Shown: in pieces, positions 50,468-57,505 of the stretch
Numbering within the stretch: the stretch's first letter is position 1
Layout of the letters: each line of letters begins with the position of its first letter
Assembly: GCA_945906815.1 (NCBI GenBank)
Contig: CAMDRT010000030.1
Coordinates: 1-57,505 of the forward strand
Length of the DNA stretch: 57,505 nt
Direction: 5' to 3'
Source of the DNA: Bordetella parapertussis
GTDB lineage: Bacteria > Pseudomonadota > Gammaproteobacteria > Burkholderiales > SG8-41
Program-made: the position numbers and the translations under genes
Notes under the pieces: model-generated
Seen by the model: the letters and a program-made list of their open reading frames with translations, nothing else
Told to the model about the DNA's origin: nothing
Database searches by the model: none

Positions 50468-51802
50468 ATGAGCACGACACCGCTTGAGTGGCTCAGCGGC
50501 TGCGACGCCGCGCGCGCCATACGCGACGGCTCGATCAGTTCTGAGCAACTGGTCGAGGCCTGCCTCGCGCGCATCCGCGCCACCGAGCCGACCGTGCAGG
50601 CGTGGCACTACCTGGATGAGAAACACGCGCTGACGCAGGCGCGCGCGCGCGATCTCGATCGCATGCAAGGACGCGTGCTCGGACCGCTGCACGGCGTGCC
50701 GGTGGGGGTGAAGGACATTATCGACACCACCGATATGCCGACCGAAGACGGCACTGTGCTGCATGCCGGACGCATGCCGGACAATGATGCGACTGTGGTT
50801 GCGATGCTGCGCGCGGCGGGCGCGGTGATCATGGGCAAAACGGTGACCACCGAATGCGCCACCTACACGCCGGGCAAGACGCGCAATCCGCATAACCCCG
50901 AGCATACCCCCGGTGGCTCATCGTCGGGCTCGGCGGCGGCGGTCGCCGCGGGCATGGTGCCGTTCGCGCTCGGCAGCCAGACCAATGGCTCGGTGATCCG
51001 GCCAGCGGCATTTTGCGGCGTCTACGGCTTCAAACCGACGCACGGACTGATTCCGCGGCAGGGCATCCTCAAGCTGTCGCGCACGCTCGATCATGTAGGC
51101 ATGTTCGGCCGCACGCTCGATGACATTGCGTTGCTCGCCGAACAACTCACCGGCTACGATGAACGTGATCCCGACACGCAGCCGCACGCACGCATTCCGT
51201 TCCTGCGGGTGGCTGCCGAAGAGCCCCCGTTTGCACCGCGCTTCGCGTTCATCAAGACGCCGTTGTGGGAGCGTGCCGAAGACGAAACGCGTGAAGCATT
51301 CGCCGAAATTGCCAGCGTGCTGGGCGGCCAGTGCGAGGAATACGCCCTGCCCGAGTCGGTGCACGAGGCCTGGGAGTGGCATCGCACCATCATGGAAGCG
51401 GAAATGGCCGCCAACCTCGATCTAGAGTGGGAGAAAGGGCGCGAACGCCTGTCCGACCCGCTGCGCGCCCAGCTCGCGCGCGGACGCGAGAGCCGCGCGC
51501 TCGACTATCAGAAGGCGCTGGCGCGGATACCGGTGCTCAATCAGGGGTTCGACGATTTGTTCACGAATTTTGATGCGGTGCTGACGCCTGCCGCGGCGGG
51601 CACCGCACCCGGGTTTGCCACCACCGGCGACCCCGCGTTTTGCACGCTATGGACCTTGTGCGGCATGCCGGCGTTAAGCCTGCCACTGATGAAGGGTGCC
51701 AATGGCCTGCCGCTGGGCGTGCAGATCGTCGGACGGCGCGGTGATGACGCCCGCCTGTTACGCACCGCGCGCTGGCTGCTGGCGCAGACCCAGACGCACT
51801 GA
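50468..51802 (+). CDS. amidase signature family hydrolase
   Basis: This 444-residue protein has the Ser-cisSer-Lys triad. Lys is in GVPVGVKDIIDTTD near residue 80, and the Ser pair is in TPGGSSSGSAAAVAAGM near residue 155 with SQTNGSVIRPAAFCG. It cleaves an amide, possibly one carried in by the TRAP system upstream, from which it is separated by only 4 bp. Substrate and cell location (no signal peptide, so cytoplasmic) are otherwise open. GatA-like glutamine hydrolysis is unlikely without GatB/C. Confidence 0.92.
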   Translation: MSTTPLEWLSGCDAARAIRDGSISSEQLVEACLARIRATEPTVQAWHYLDEKHALTQARARDLDRMQGRVLGPLHGVPVGVKDIIDTTDMPTEDGTVLHAGRMPDNDATVVAMLRAAGAVIMGKTVTTECATYTPGKTRNPHNPEHTPGGSSSGSAAAVAAGMVPFALGSQTNGSVIRPAAFCGVYGFKPTHGLIPRQGILKLSRTLDHVGMFGRTLDDIALLAEQLTGYDERDPDTQPHARIPFLRVAAEEPPFAPRFAFIKTPLWERAEDETREAFAEIASVLGGQCEEYALPESVHEAWEWHRTIMEAEMAANLDLEWEKGRERLSDPLRAQLARGRESRALDYQKALARIPVLNQGFDDLFTNFDAVLTPAAAGTAPGFATTGDPAFCTLWTLCGMPALSLPLMKGANGLPLGVQIVGRRGDDARLLRTARWLLAQTQTH

Positions 51803-51836
51803 ATTACACTGAAGTTAGCCACAGGAGTATCAGGCC

Positions 51837-52001
51837 ATGTCCTTGAAAATATTTGCAGCCCTGGCTGCCGTCGTATTGATGATCGCCTACCTCGTCCCGG
51901 TGGTATTAAAACTGAAGGACGTGGCACTGGGATGCATCATTCTGATCGGCTTGGCGATGATGGTGACCGATCTGTGGCAATCGCTGCAGTCAGACGATTA
52001 A
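51837..52001 (+). CDS. 54-residue membrane protein
   Basis: The ATG at 51837 has AGGAG nine bases upstream. The product starts MSLKIFAALAAVVLMIAYLV and has two predicted membrane spans, with KLKDVALGC between them and LQSDD at the end. It lies 34 bp after the amidase stop on the same strand. I recall similar short proteins in Betaproteobacteria but no name or function. 52002-52139 contains no gene that I can see. Confidence 0.7.
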   Translation: MSLKIFAALAAVVLMIAYLVPVVLKLKDVALGCIILIGLAMMVTDLWQSLQSDD

Positions 52002-52139
52002 GCGGGGACGACTGACGCGCCGGCGGTCTGGTGCCCCTAAAAACGGCAGATCGGCCATAGAGAGCACCGAGGAACGCAGAGAAAACAAGTGCTTGCACTT
52101 GCTCGGTACGCAGGGCTTTATTGCGCAAGGCCCATAGGT

Positions 52140-52808
52140 TTATGCACGGCCATTGCCTTCGGCAACAAGAATGATATGCACCCGGTAGGGTCCGTGAGCG
52201 CCCAGCGTCAAGGTTTGCTCTATATCCGAGGTACGCGACGGCCCCGAAATAAAGTTCACCGCGCGCGGCAACTCACCGGCAGTGTCACGTATGCGCTGCC
52301 AGACCTCTTCCATAGCGGGCACTATTTGCGCTGTGCGCAGCACCGCGATATGCGTTTCCGGCAACAGGCTGGACACCGGCGGCGTGTGCGCGCCCGATAA
52401 GGTGACCAGCGTGCCGGTCTCGGCGATGGCGCAAAACACCTCGGTCACACCCACCAGATCGGATGCACGCGCCGGACGCACCTCCATCGCTATACCGTGC
52501 TGCGCCCACGCCAGCGCTTGCAGCGCCGGCCAACATACGGCGCGCAGCGGCAAATCGTAGGCGCGTAAATAAGCGGCTGCCGCAGCGGGCACCTCGCTGA
52601 GTTGCGCCACTTCGGCAACCGTGTTCATCAAACGCGTAGCCCGCTCACGAAACTGCGCAACCAGATCACCGCTGATGGACGGGCGCGGACTTAGCGGATG
52701 GGTGCGCAGGCGTTCTTCCACAGCAGAGGTTTTCGCGCTCGACGCACCGCCGGTAGCCGTGCGGATACGCGACAGTATGCGCTCGCGCGAATCGGAAATC
52801 ACACCCAT
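52140..52808 (-). CDS. lutC: LutC/YkgG-family protein
   Basis: This 222-residue protein begins SDSRERILSRIRTATGG and contains AIAETGTLVTLSGAHTPPVS and ALRTA/ISGPSRTSDIEQTLTLGAH motifs of the LutC family. In LutABC it takes part in L-lactate oxidation. Here it is separated from LutB (55244) by a secreted protein gene and mmsA on the same strand, and LutA is missing from the window. The last base is 16 bp from the upstream gene's stop. Confidence 0.9.
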   Translation of the reverse strand: MGVISDSRERILSRIRTATGGASSAKTSAVEERLRTHPLSPRPSISGDLVAQFRERATRLMNTVAEVAQLSEVPAAAAAYLRAYDLPLRAVCWPALQALAWAQHGIAMEVRPARASDLVGVTEVFCAIAETGTLVTLSGAHTPPVSSLLPETHIAVLRTAQIVPAMEEVWQRIRDTAGELPRAVNFISGPSRTSDIEQTLTLGAHGPYRVHIILVAEGNGRA

Positions 52809-52823
52809 GGCAGCAGCCCCTGA

Positions 52824-53456
52824 CTAGCGCAAGAAACGCGGTATGCCGGCGCAGGCGGGATGTCTTTCATGCCCCGGCACCTGACAGCTTAGATACTCGC
52901 ACAATCGCCGTGCAAACGCATTGGCCCTGGCCTGGCAAGTTTCCGGCCCAGGCAGGTTGGCAAACTGTGGAAATCCCGTGACACCGCCACGTTGAAATGA
53001 ATTGAAAAAATCCCGCACCAGTTCCAGTGGCACTGGATCATCCTGGTGCGATACAACCGCCAGTTCGTAGTACGTCGTGGCGTCCACGAATACGCGATGC
53101 ATACTCAACAGGCTACCCATCCTGTACATGAATTCACTGGCGCCAGGGTCATCGTCAATATCCCCGATGCTACGCACCTGCTGTTCGTCGCTGGCAAGAC
53201 GACGAAAAACGTCCGCGCGTGCTGCAGCGGAGCTTGCCAGCAGACGCCGCTCATGCCGAAAAACAAAAAATTGGTAGGGGCCTGCAGTAACGCGGTATTC
53301 CACGCTCCCGTCGCGGGGTAGAGTGCGCGTGGGCGTAGCAGGCAGTAACACGCGAAAATCACGTTCTTGAGGAACAAACATCACCCACTGCTGCGCGTGG
53401 GCGAAGAGCGGTAAGTACGCGGCCAGCACTGCCGCCACCACTAACCATTTCTTCAT
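52824..53456 (-). CDS. secreted protein of unknown function
   Basis: This 210-residue product has a signal peptide (KKWLVVAAVLAAYLPLFAHA, cleavage before QQW). The first part, VMFVPQERDFRVLLPATPTR, resembles a small beta-rich domain seen in other betaproteobacterial secreted proteins. The C-terminus has four to five Cys (CQARANAFARRLCEYLSCQV, then HPACAG) that could form disulfides. I cannot give a function. Confidence 0.75.
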   Translation of the reverse strand: MKKWLVVAAVLAAYLPLFAHAQQWVMFVPQERDFRVLLPATPTRTLPRDGSVEYRVTAGPYQFFVFRHERRLLASSAAARADVFRRLASDEQQVRSIGDIDDDPGASEFMYRMGSLLSMHRVFVDATTYYELAVVSHQDDPVPLELVRDFFNSFQRGGVTGFPQFANLPGPETCQARANAFARRLCEYLSCQVPGHERHPACAGIPRFLR

Positions 53457-53492
53457 GATCTATCCCTCCAGTGACTACGCGTTACAACATAC

Positions 53493-53594
53493 CGTGAATG
53501 AGTGAAGGAGTGAAGGAGTGAAGAAGTGAGTGAATGAGGTAATCCCTTCACCCCTTCACCGTTCATCGTTCACCCCTAACACTTAACGCCTCAC
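53493..53594. repeat. octamer GTGAAGGA / TTCACCCC inverted array
   Basis: The left arm has GTGAATGA, GTGAAGGA, GTGAAGGA and GTGAAGAA units (53494-53530). The centre is GAGGTAATCCC. The right arm has TTCACCCC, TTCACC, GTTCATC and GTTCACCCC, then CGCCTCACCC. The TGA stop of mmsA (53591-53593 on the other strand) is within the last unit. Confidence 0.85.
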
Positions 53595-55126
53595 CCTAAA
53601 GTCGGCATATTAAACCCGGTAGGTGCCGCATTCGCATCCGGCCAGCGCGTCGACACCACTTTGCCGCGCGTGTAAAAGCGCACGCCTTCCATGCCATGCA
53701 CATGGGTGTCGCCGAACAACGATGAACGCCAGCCGCCAAACGAGAAAAAGGCCACCGGCACCGGTATCGGCACATTGATGCCGACCATGCCGACTTCAAT
53801 TTCGCGTTCGAACTTGCGCGCGGCGCCACCCGAGCGGGTGAATACCGCGGTGCCGTTCGCATAGGGATTGGCGTTGATCAGGCTAATCGCCTCATCCAGT
53901 GTTTTCACGCGCACCACCGCCAACACCGGCCCGAAAATTTCGTCGCGGTAGATGCTCATCTCTTGCTTTACATGATCGAACAACGAAGCGCCGAGAAAGT
54001 AGCCTTGTTGCGCCGTGAACGTGCGTCCGTCGAGCGCGAGCGTGGCACCCTCCGCCACGCCTTTGTCCACGTAGGCGGCGACCTTGTCGCGATGCGCCTG
54101 CGTCACCAGCGGCCCCATGTCGGGCTCTTTGCCATCGACCTTGCCCGCACCCGGCCCGATGCGCAGCACTTCGGCTTTTTTCTTGATGGTGGCAACCAGC
54201 GCATCGCCGATATCGCCCACCGCCACCACCGCCGAGATCGCCATGCAGCGCTCGCCCGCCGAGCCATAACCCGCGCCGATCAGCGAATCCGCGACAAAAT
54301 CAAGATCGGCGGCACTGTTCATATCCGGCAGCACCACCGCATGGTTTTTCGCGCCACCCAGCGCCTGCACGCGCTTGCCGGTCTTCGCGCAAGTCTCATA
54401 GATGTATTTCGCGATCGGCGTCGAACCTACAAACGAAATCGCTTTGATATCCGCATGGTTGAGTAAGGCATCCACCGCCTGCTTGTCGCCATGCACGACG
54501 TTAAACACGCCATCCGGCAGTCCCGCCTCCTTAAACAACGCGGCAAGGCGCATGGCCGTCGAAGGCACTTTCTCCGAGGGCTTCAGCACAAAGGTGTTGC
54601 CGCAGGCTATCGCCACCGGATACATCCACAGCGGCACCATCGCCGGAAAATTAAACGGTGTGATGCCCGCACATACCCCCAATGACTGGCGCAGCGAATG
54701 ACAATCGACGCCGGTGCCGACTTCCTCGCTGTGTTCGCCCTTCATCAGATGCGGAATGCCCATAGCGAATTCGACCACTTCCAGCCCGCGCTGCACCGAA
54801 CCGCCCGCGTCGCTCAGCGTCTTGCCATGCTCGGCGGTAATCAGCGCCGCCAATTCATTGCGATGCGCGTCGATCAGTTCACGATACCGCATAAGGATGC
54901 GCGCGCGGCGCAGCGGCGGCGTATCGCGCCACCCTGGAAACGCCGCTTTCGCTGCCGCCACCGCAGTGTCGATATCCGCTTCGTTGCACAAGGGCACACG
55001 TGCCGTCACCGCGCCGGTCGCCGGATTGGTGATGTCGCCCGTGCGCGTGCTGCTGGCGGCGGCCGGCGCGTTGTTGATCCAAAGGGGGATTCCCAAAATC
55101 TCTTGCGTATCCAGTCGTCTATTCAT
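53591..55126 (-). CDS. mmsA: CoA-acylating methylmalonate-semialdehyde dehydrogenase
   Basis: This 511-residue aldehyde dehydrogenase has PFNFPAMVPLWMYPVAIACG, QALGGAKNHAVVLPD and the active-site Cys in GSAGERCMAISAVV near residue 295. The last part, NVPIPVPVAFFSFGGWRSSL, is MmsA-specific. It makes propionyl-CoA or acetyl-CoA from methylmalonate or malonate semialdehyde. The ATG at 55126 has GGAGC six bases upstream; a start 10 codons earlier is less likely. It follows lutB across a repeat of the CGCAGATT type. Confidence 0.94.
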   Translation of the reverse strand: MNRRLDTQEILGIPLWINNAPAAASSTRTGDITNPATGAVTARVPLCNEADIDTAVAAAKAAFPGWRDTPPLRRARILMRYRELIDAHRNELAALITAEHGKTLSDAGGSVQRGLEVVEFAMGIPHLMKGEHSEEVGTGVDCHSLRQSLGVCAGITPFNFPAMVPLWMYPVAIACGNTFVLKPSEKVPSTAMRLAALFKEAGLPDGVFNVVHGDKQAVDALLNHADIKAISFVGSTPIAKYIYETCAKTGKRVQALGGAKNHAVVLPDMNSAADLDFVADSLIGAGYGSAGERCMAISAVVAVGDIGDALVATIKKKAEVLRIGPGAGKVDGKEPDMGPLVTQAHRDKVAAYVDKGVAEGATLALDGRTFTAQQGYFLGASLFDHVKQEMSIYRDEIFGPVLAVVRVKTLDEAISLINANPYANGTAVFTRSGGAARKFEREIEVGMVGINVPIPVPVAFFSFGGWRSSLFGDTHVHGMEGVRFYTRGKVVSTRWPDANAAPTGFNMPTLG

Positions 55127-55172
55127 GGCTGCTCCATCGGGTGATTCCACTGACAAAAGTCAAAAGCTTTTT

Positions 55173-55244
55173 GACGCAGATTAACGCAGATTTGCGCAGA
55201 TTTCTTTGCGGGTTCGTCTGCGTGCATCTGCGTAAATCTGCGTC
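55173..55244. repeat. 28-bp inverted repeat of ACGCAGATT units
   Basis: The left arm at 55173-55200 and the right arm at 55217-55244 pair at 24 of 28 positions. Units are ACGCAGATTA, ACGCAGATTT, GCGCAGA, with a period of about 10 bp. The right arm reaches the first base of the lutB stop (55244-55246). It lies between lutB and mmsA on the same strand. Confidence 0.88.
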
Positions 55245-56671
55245 TAAGGTTTTGAAGTTGATGCTCGTCTTGCCTTGTATAACTCGCGAAAGGTTTTACC
55301 CTGCGGCGCAGGCATATCGCGCCCGTGGGTCCAGCCGCCGCCCAGCGCTTGAAACGGCAGTTTGTGGATGAGGCGCTCACTGCTGCCCATCACCGCCAGC
55401 GTGCGCGCGGCAATGCGGGCCAGCAGCGCATATATCCGCGGCCGTTGCGCGGCCCAGCGCCACAGCGCCAGGCTCCACGTCTCCGCGCGCGGTTTCAAGC
55501 CCTGCTCGAACTGGCGCTCGCGCAATTTACGCATCAGGTCGGGCAGCGGAATTTTTACCGGGCACACCACGCCACATTGATTGCACAGCGTGGATGCGTT
55601 GGGCAAATCCAGCGCGTTTTCCAGGCCCACGTAGGTGGGCGTCAGGATCGAACCCATCGGCCCCGGATACACCCAGCCATAGGCATGCCCGCCGACACTT
55701 TGGTACACCGGACAATGGTTCATGCACGCGCCGCAGCGGATGCAACGCAGCATGTCCTGCAGTTCACCGCCCAACAATTTGCTGCGCCCGCCGTCGAGCA
55801 AAATAACATGAAAATGCTGCGGTCCATCGCTGTCACCCTCGCGGCGCGGGCCGGTAGTCACCGACACATAATTGGTGATGGTCTGCCCCGTGGCATGGCG
55901 CGGCAGCAGGCGTATCAAGGTCGCGATGTCTTCCAGCGTGGGCACCACTTTTTCGATGCCGGTAATCGCCACATGCACGCGCGGCAGCGTGGTTACCAGG
56001 CGCCCGTTGCCCTCGTTGGTGACAATCAAAGTCGAACCGGTTTCCGCAATGACGAAGTTCGCGCCGGAAATCCCCATGTCCGCGGTGACGAAATGTTCAC
56101 GCAGCATCACCCGCGCTTCCTTGCACAATTCAGAGATGTCGGTCTTGCGCGGAAGCTGATGTTTTTCCGCGAACAAGTCGGAAACCTCGTCCTTGCTCTT
56201 ATGCACCACCGGCGCCACGATGTGCGACGGCGGCTCCTTTGCCAGTTGCAGGATGTATTCGCCCAGATCGGTTTCCACCACCTGCACACCGGCCGCTTCA
56301 AGCGCATCGTTAAGCGCGCACTCCTCGCTCACCATCGACTTTGACTTGACCGCCTTTTTCACACCATATTTCGCCGCCAGTTCGCAGACGATGCGATTCA
56401 CCTCCGCCGTGGTTTGCGCCCAATGCACGGTGGTCCCCTGCGCCGTGGCGTTGCGCTCGAATGCCTCCAGATACACATCGAGATGGTCGAGCGTGCGCGC
56501 GCGTATTTCGGCTGCGGCATCGCGTATGGCCGGAAAATTTTCCAGCTCGGCCACGCGATCGGCGCGGCCCTTGACGAAATTGCCCTGCAATTTGCGCAGT
56601 GCGCCTTGCAGATTGACATCGGCGAGCTTTTCGCGCGCGCGGGATTTGAATTGATGAGAGGTGAGTTGCAC
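55244..56671 (-). CDS. lutB: LutB-family iron-sulfur protein
   Basis: This 475-residue protein has the N-terminal LutB/LUD-like domain (FVKGRADRVAELENFPAIRD, SKSMVSEECALNDALEAAGV, ISGANFVIAETGSTLIVTNE) and two [4Fe-4S] motifs. The first is CIRCGACMNHCP near residue 310 and the second CNQCGVVCPVKIPLPD near 362. It is a subunit of lactate oxidation in LutABC. LutA is not adjacent and LutC lies 2.4 kb downstream. The divergent 124-bp gap to the SDR gene is the promoter region. Confidence 0.93.
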   Translation of the reverse strand: MQLTSHQFKSRAREKLADVNLQGALRKLQGNFVKGRADRVAELENFPAIRDAAAEIRARTLDHLDVYLEAFERNATAQGTTVHWAQTTAEVNRIVCELAAKYGVKKAVKSKSMVSEECALNDALEAAGVQVVETDLGEYILQLAKEPPSHIVAPVVHKSKDEVSDLFAEKHQLPRKTDISELCKEARVMLREHFVTADMGISGANFVIAETGSTLIVTNEGNGRLVTTLPRVHVAITGIEKVVPTLEDIATLIRLLPRHATGQTITNYVSVTTGPRREGDSDGPQHFHVILLDGGRSKLLGGELQDMLRCIRCGACMNHCPVYQSVGGHAYGWVYPGPMGSILTPTYVGLENALDLPNASTLCNQCGVVCPVKIPLPDLMRKLRERQFEQGLKPRAETWSLALWRWAAQRPRIYALLARIAARTLAVMGSSERLIHKLPFQALGGGWTHGRDMPAPQGKTFRELYKARRASTSKP

Positions 56672-56795
56672 GCAGCGATGCTACACCAATTGCGGCGCGG
56701 TTTGAATCTGTGGCCAGCGGTGATGGCGAAGGATCGCGGATTGCGCTACGCTTCACGCACACTCACCAGCCACTCACACGCCAAAGGAAAATGCA

Positions 56796-57505
56796 ATGAA
56801 TCTGAAGCTGTCGGACAAAACCGCGCTGGTCACCGGCGCCAGCATGGGCATAGGCCATGCCATCGCACGCGGATTGGCGGCGGAGGGTGTGACACTGTGC
56901 GTTGCGGCACGCCGCAAAAATTTGCTGGACGACCTTGCAACCCAGATTGTCGCTGCCGGCGGCAAGCCGCCGCATATCGAAGTGCTCGATGTCATGGCAG
57001 AAGGCACCGTTGAGCAACTCGCGCAGGCAGCGACCAAAGCGCTGGGACGCATCGACATTTTGATCAACTGCGCGGGGGGCAGCCGGCCCGAGATACCGGT
57101 CGACGCCGCGGAAGCAGAATGGGAGGAAGTGATGCGCCTGAATTTTGTGCGCGTGCGCCAGCTTACGCACGCGATCCTGCCTGGAATGATCAAAAACAAA
57201 TGGGGCCGCGTGATCAATATCAGCGGCAAATCGGAACCTGAGGGCCTGCTCGCATCGACGCCCGCAAAAGCCGCGATCCATGCCTGGTCGAAGGGCCTGT
57301 CGCGCGAAGTCGGCCCGCAGGGCATCACGGTCAACTGCATACCCCCCGGCCGCATCATGAGCGAGCAGATACGCCGCAAATACTCCGAAGAATTCCGCGC
57401 GCATCAGTCCGCCCACGACATTCCTGTCGGCCGTTACGGCGAGCCCGAAGAACTGGCGGTACTGGCGGTATTTCTGGCCTCACCCGTGGCCGGCTATATT
57501 ACGGG
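56796..57505 (+). CDS. short-chain dehydrogenase/reductase, atypical (cut by the window end)
   Basis: 236 codons are visible; the frame is open at the window edge. The NAD(P) motif TGASMGIGHAIARGLAAEG is intact, and INCAGGS replaces the usual NNAG. Around the active site the sequence is VINISGKSEP, then LLASTPAKAAIHAWSKGLSR. The Lys (residue 158) is present, but the YxxxK tyrosine position is Ser154, and the Ser-to-Lys spacing is three residues shorter than usual. IPPGRIMSEQIRR follows. It may be a sugar or acid-specific SDR branch with a changed mechanism, or non-catalytic. AAAGGAAA precedes the ATG. Confidence 0.88.
   Translation, partial: MNLKLSDKTALVTGASMGIGHAIARGLAAEGVTLCVAARRKNLLDDLATQIVAAGGKPPHIEVLDVMAEGTVEQLAQAATKALGRIDILINCAGGSRPEIPVDAAEAEWEEVMRLNFVRVRQLTHAILPGMIKNKWGRVINISGKSEPEGLLASTPAKAAIHAWSKGLSREVGPQGITVNCIPPGRIMSEQIRRKYSEEFRAHQSAHDIPVGRYGEPEELAVLAVFLASPVAGYIT

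Noticed and set aside
49613..50905. 430-codon His/Arg-rich frame opposite dctM and the amidase gene
   Set aside because: It spans two well-supported + strand genes and has no recognisable motif.

Overview
The window looks like the chromosome of a Betaproteobacterium, most likely Burkholderiales or a close uncultured lineage. It is GC-rich and carries four Bug/TctC solute receptors plus the ghost of a fifth. It also holds the betaproteobacterial block orn / M48 protease / pterin dehydratase / rsgA / CobD-like, a BktB-type thiolase, class III alcohol dehydrogenase, MmsA and LutB/LutC. I see no rRNA, tRNA, CRISPR array, prophage or complete insertion sequence. Every assignment was made by eye from motifs and context; no search was run.

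Layout. 1-1312 is an accessory patch: an unknown C-terminus, a common hairpin repeat, a HigBA-type toxin-antitoxin pair with a strong promoter, and the last codons of a lost Bug gene. 1380-11674 is a catabolic block: a Tat-exported thiamine-diphosphate enzyme on the + strand, then on the - strand a molybdenum hydroxylase (G, M, L and S subunits), a UbiD decarboxylase, a Bug receptor and a small cytochrome c, with a second Bug receptor upstream. 11836-17906 holds a DUF924 protein, glutathione-dependent formaldehyde dehydrogenase, ribosomal protein L31, a tartrate/malate dehydrogenase-like enzyme, a C-terminally short Bug receptor, a gamma-glutamyltransferase and a 37-codon micro-ORF. 18127-21859 is a cyanate uptake and degradation operon (CynA-, CynB- and CynD-like transporter plus cyanase).

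22149-34941 is mostly housekeeping: an ArnT-like glycosyltransferase, a thiolase, an EI24 membrane protein, glucose-6-phosphate isomerase with a small DUF6494 partner, a retropepsin-like protease, oligoribonuclease, an M48 protease, pterin dehydratase, RsgA, a CobD-like protein, a patatin and a CoA-type NUDIX hydrolase. 35125-44799 holds a Bug receptor, an alpha/beta hydrolase, an RND efflux adaptor-permease pair and a 932-residue Ala/Glu/Gln/Arg-rich coiled-coil protein with one C-terminal membrane anchor. 44884-52001 has two hydroxyacid dehydrogenases divergent from a TRAP transporter operon that ends in an amidase and a 54-residue membrane protein. 52140-57505 has LutC, a secreted protein of unknown function, MmsA, LutB and the start of an SDR that lacks the usual catalytic tyrosine.

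The most striking structural feature is at least 13 intergenic arrays of short tandem units (7-8 or about 9-11 bp), mostly arranged as facing inverted arms. They sit directly against, or contain, the stop codons of neighbouring genes. Five of them share a GGGGT(T)ACC-like core. Unit sequence differs from locus to locus while the architecture stays the same. I know of no name for this family.
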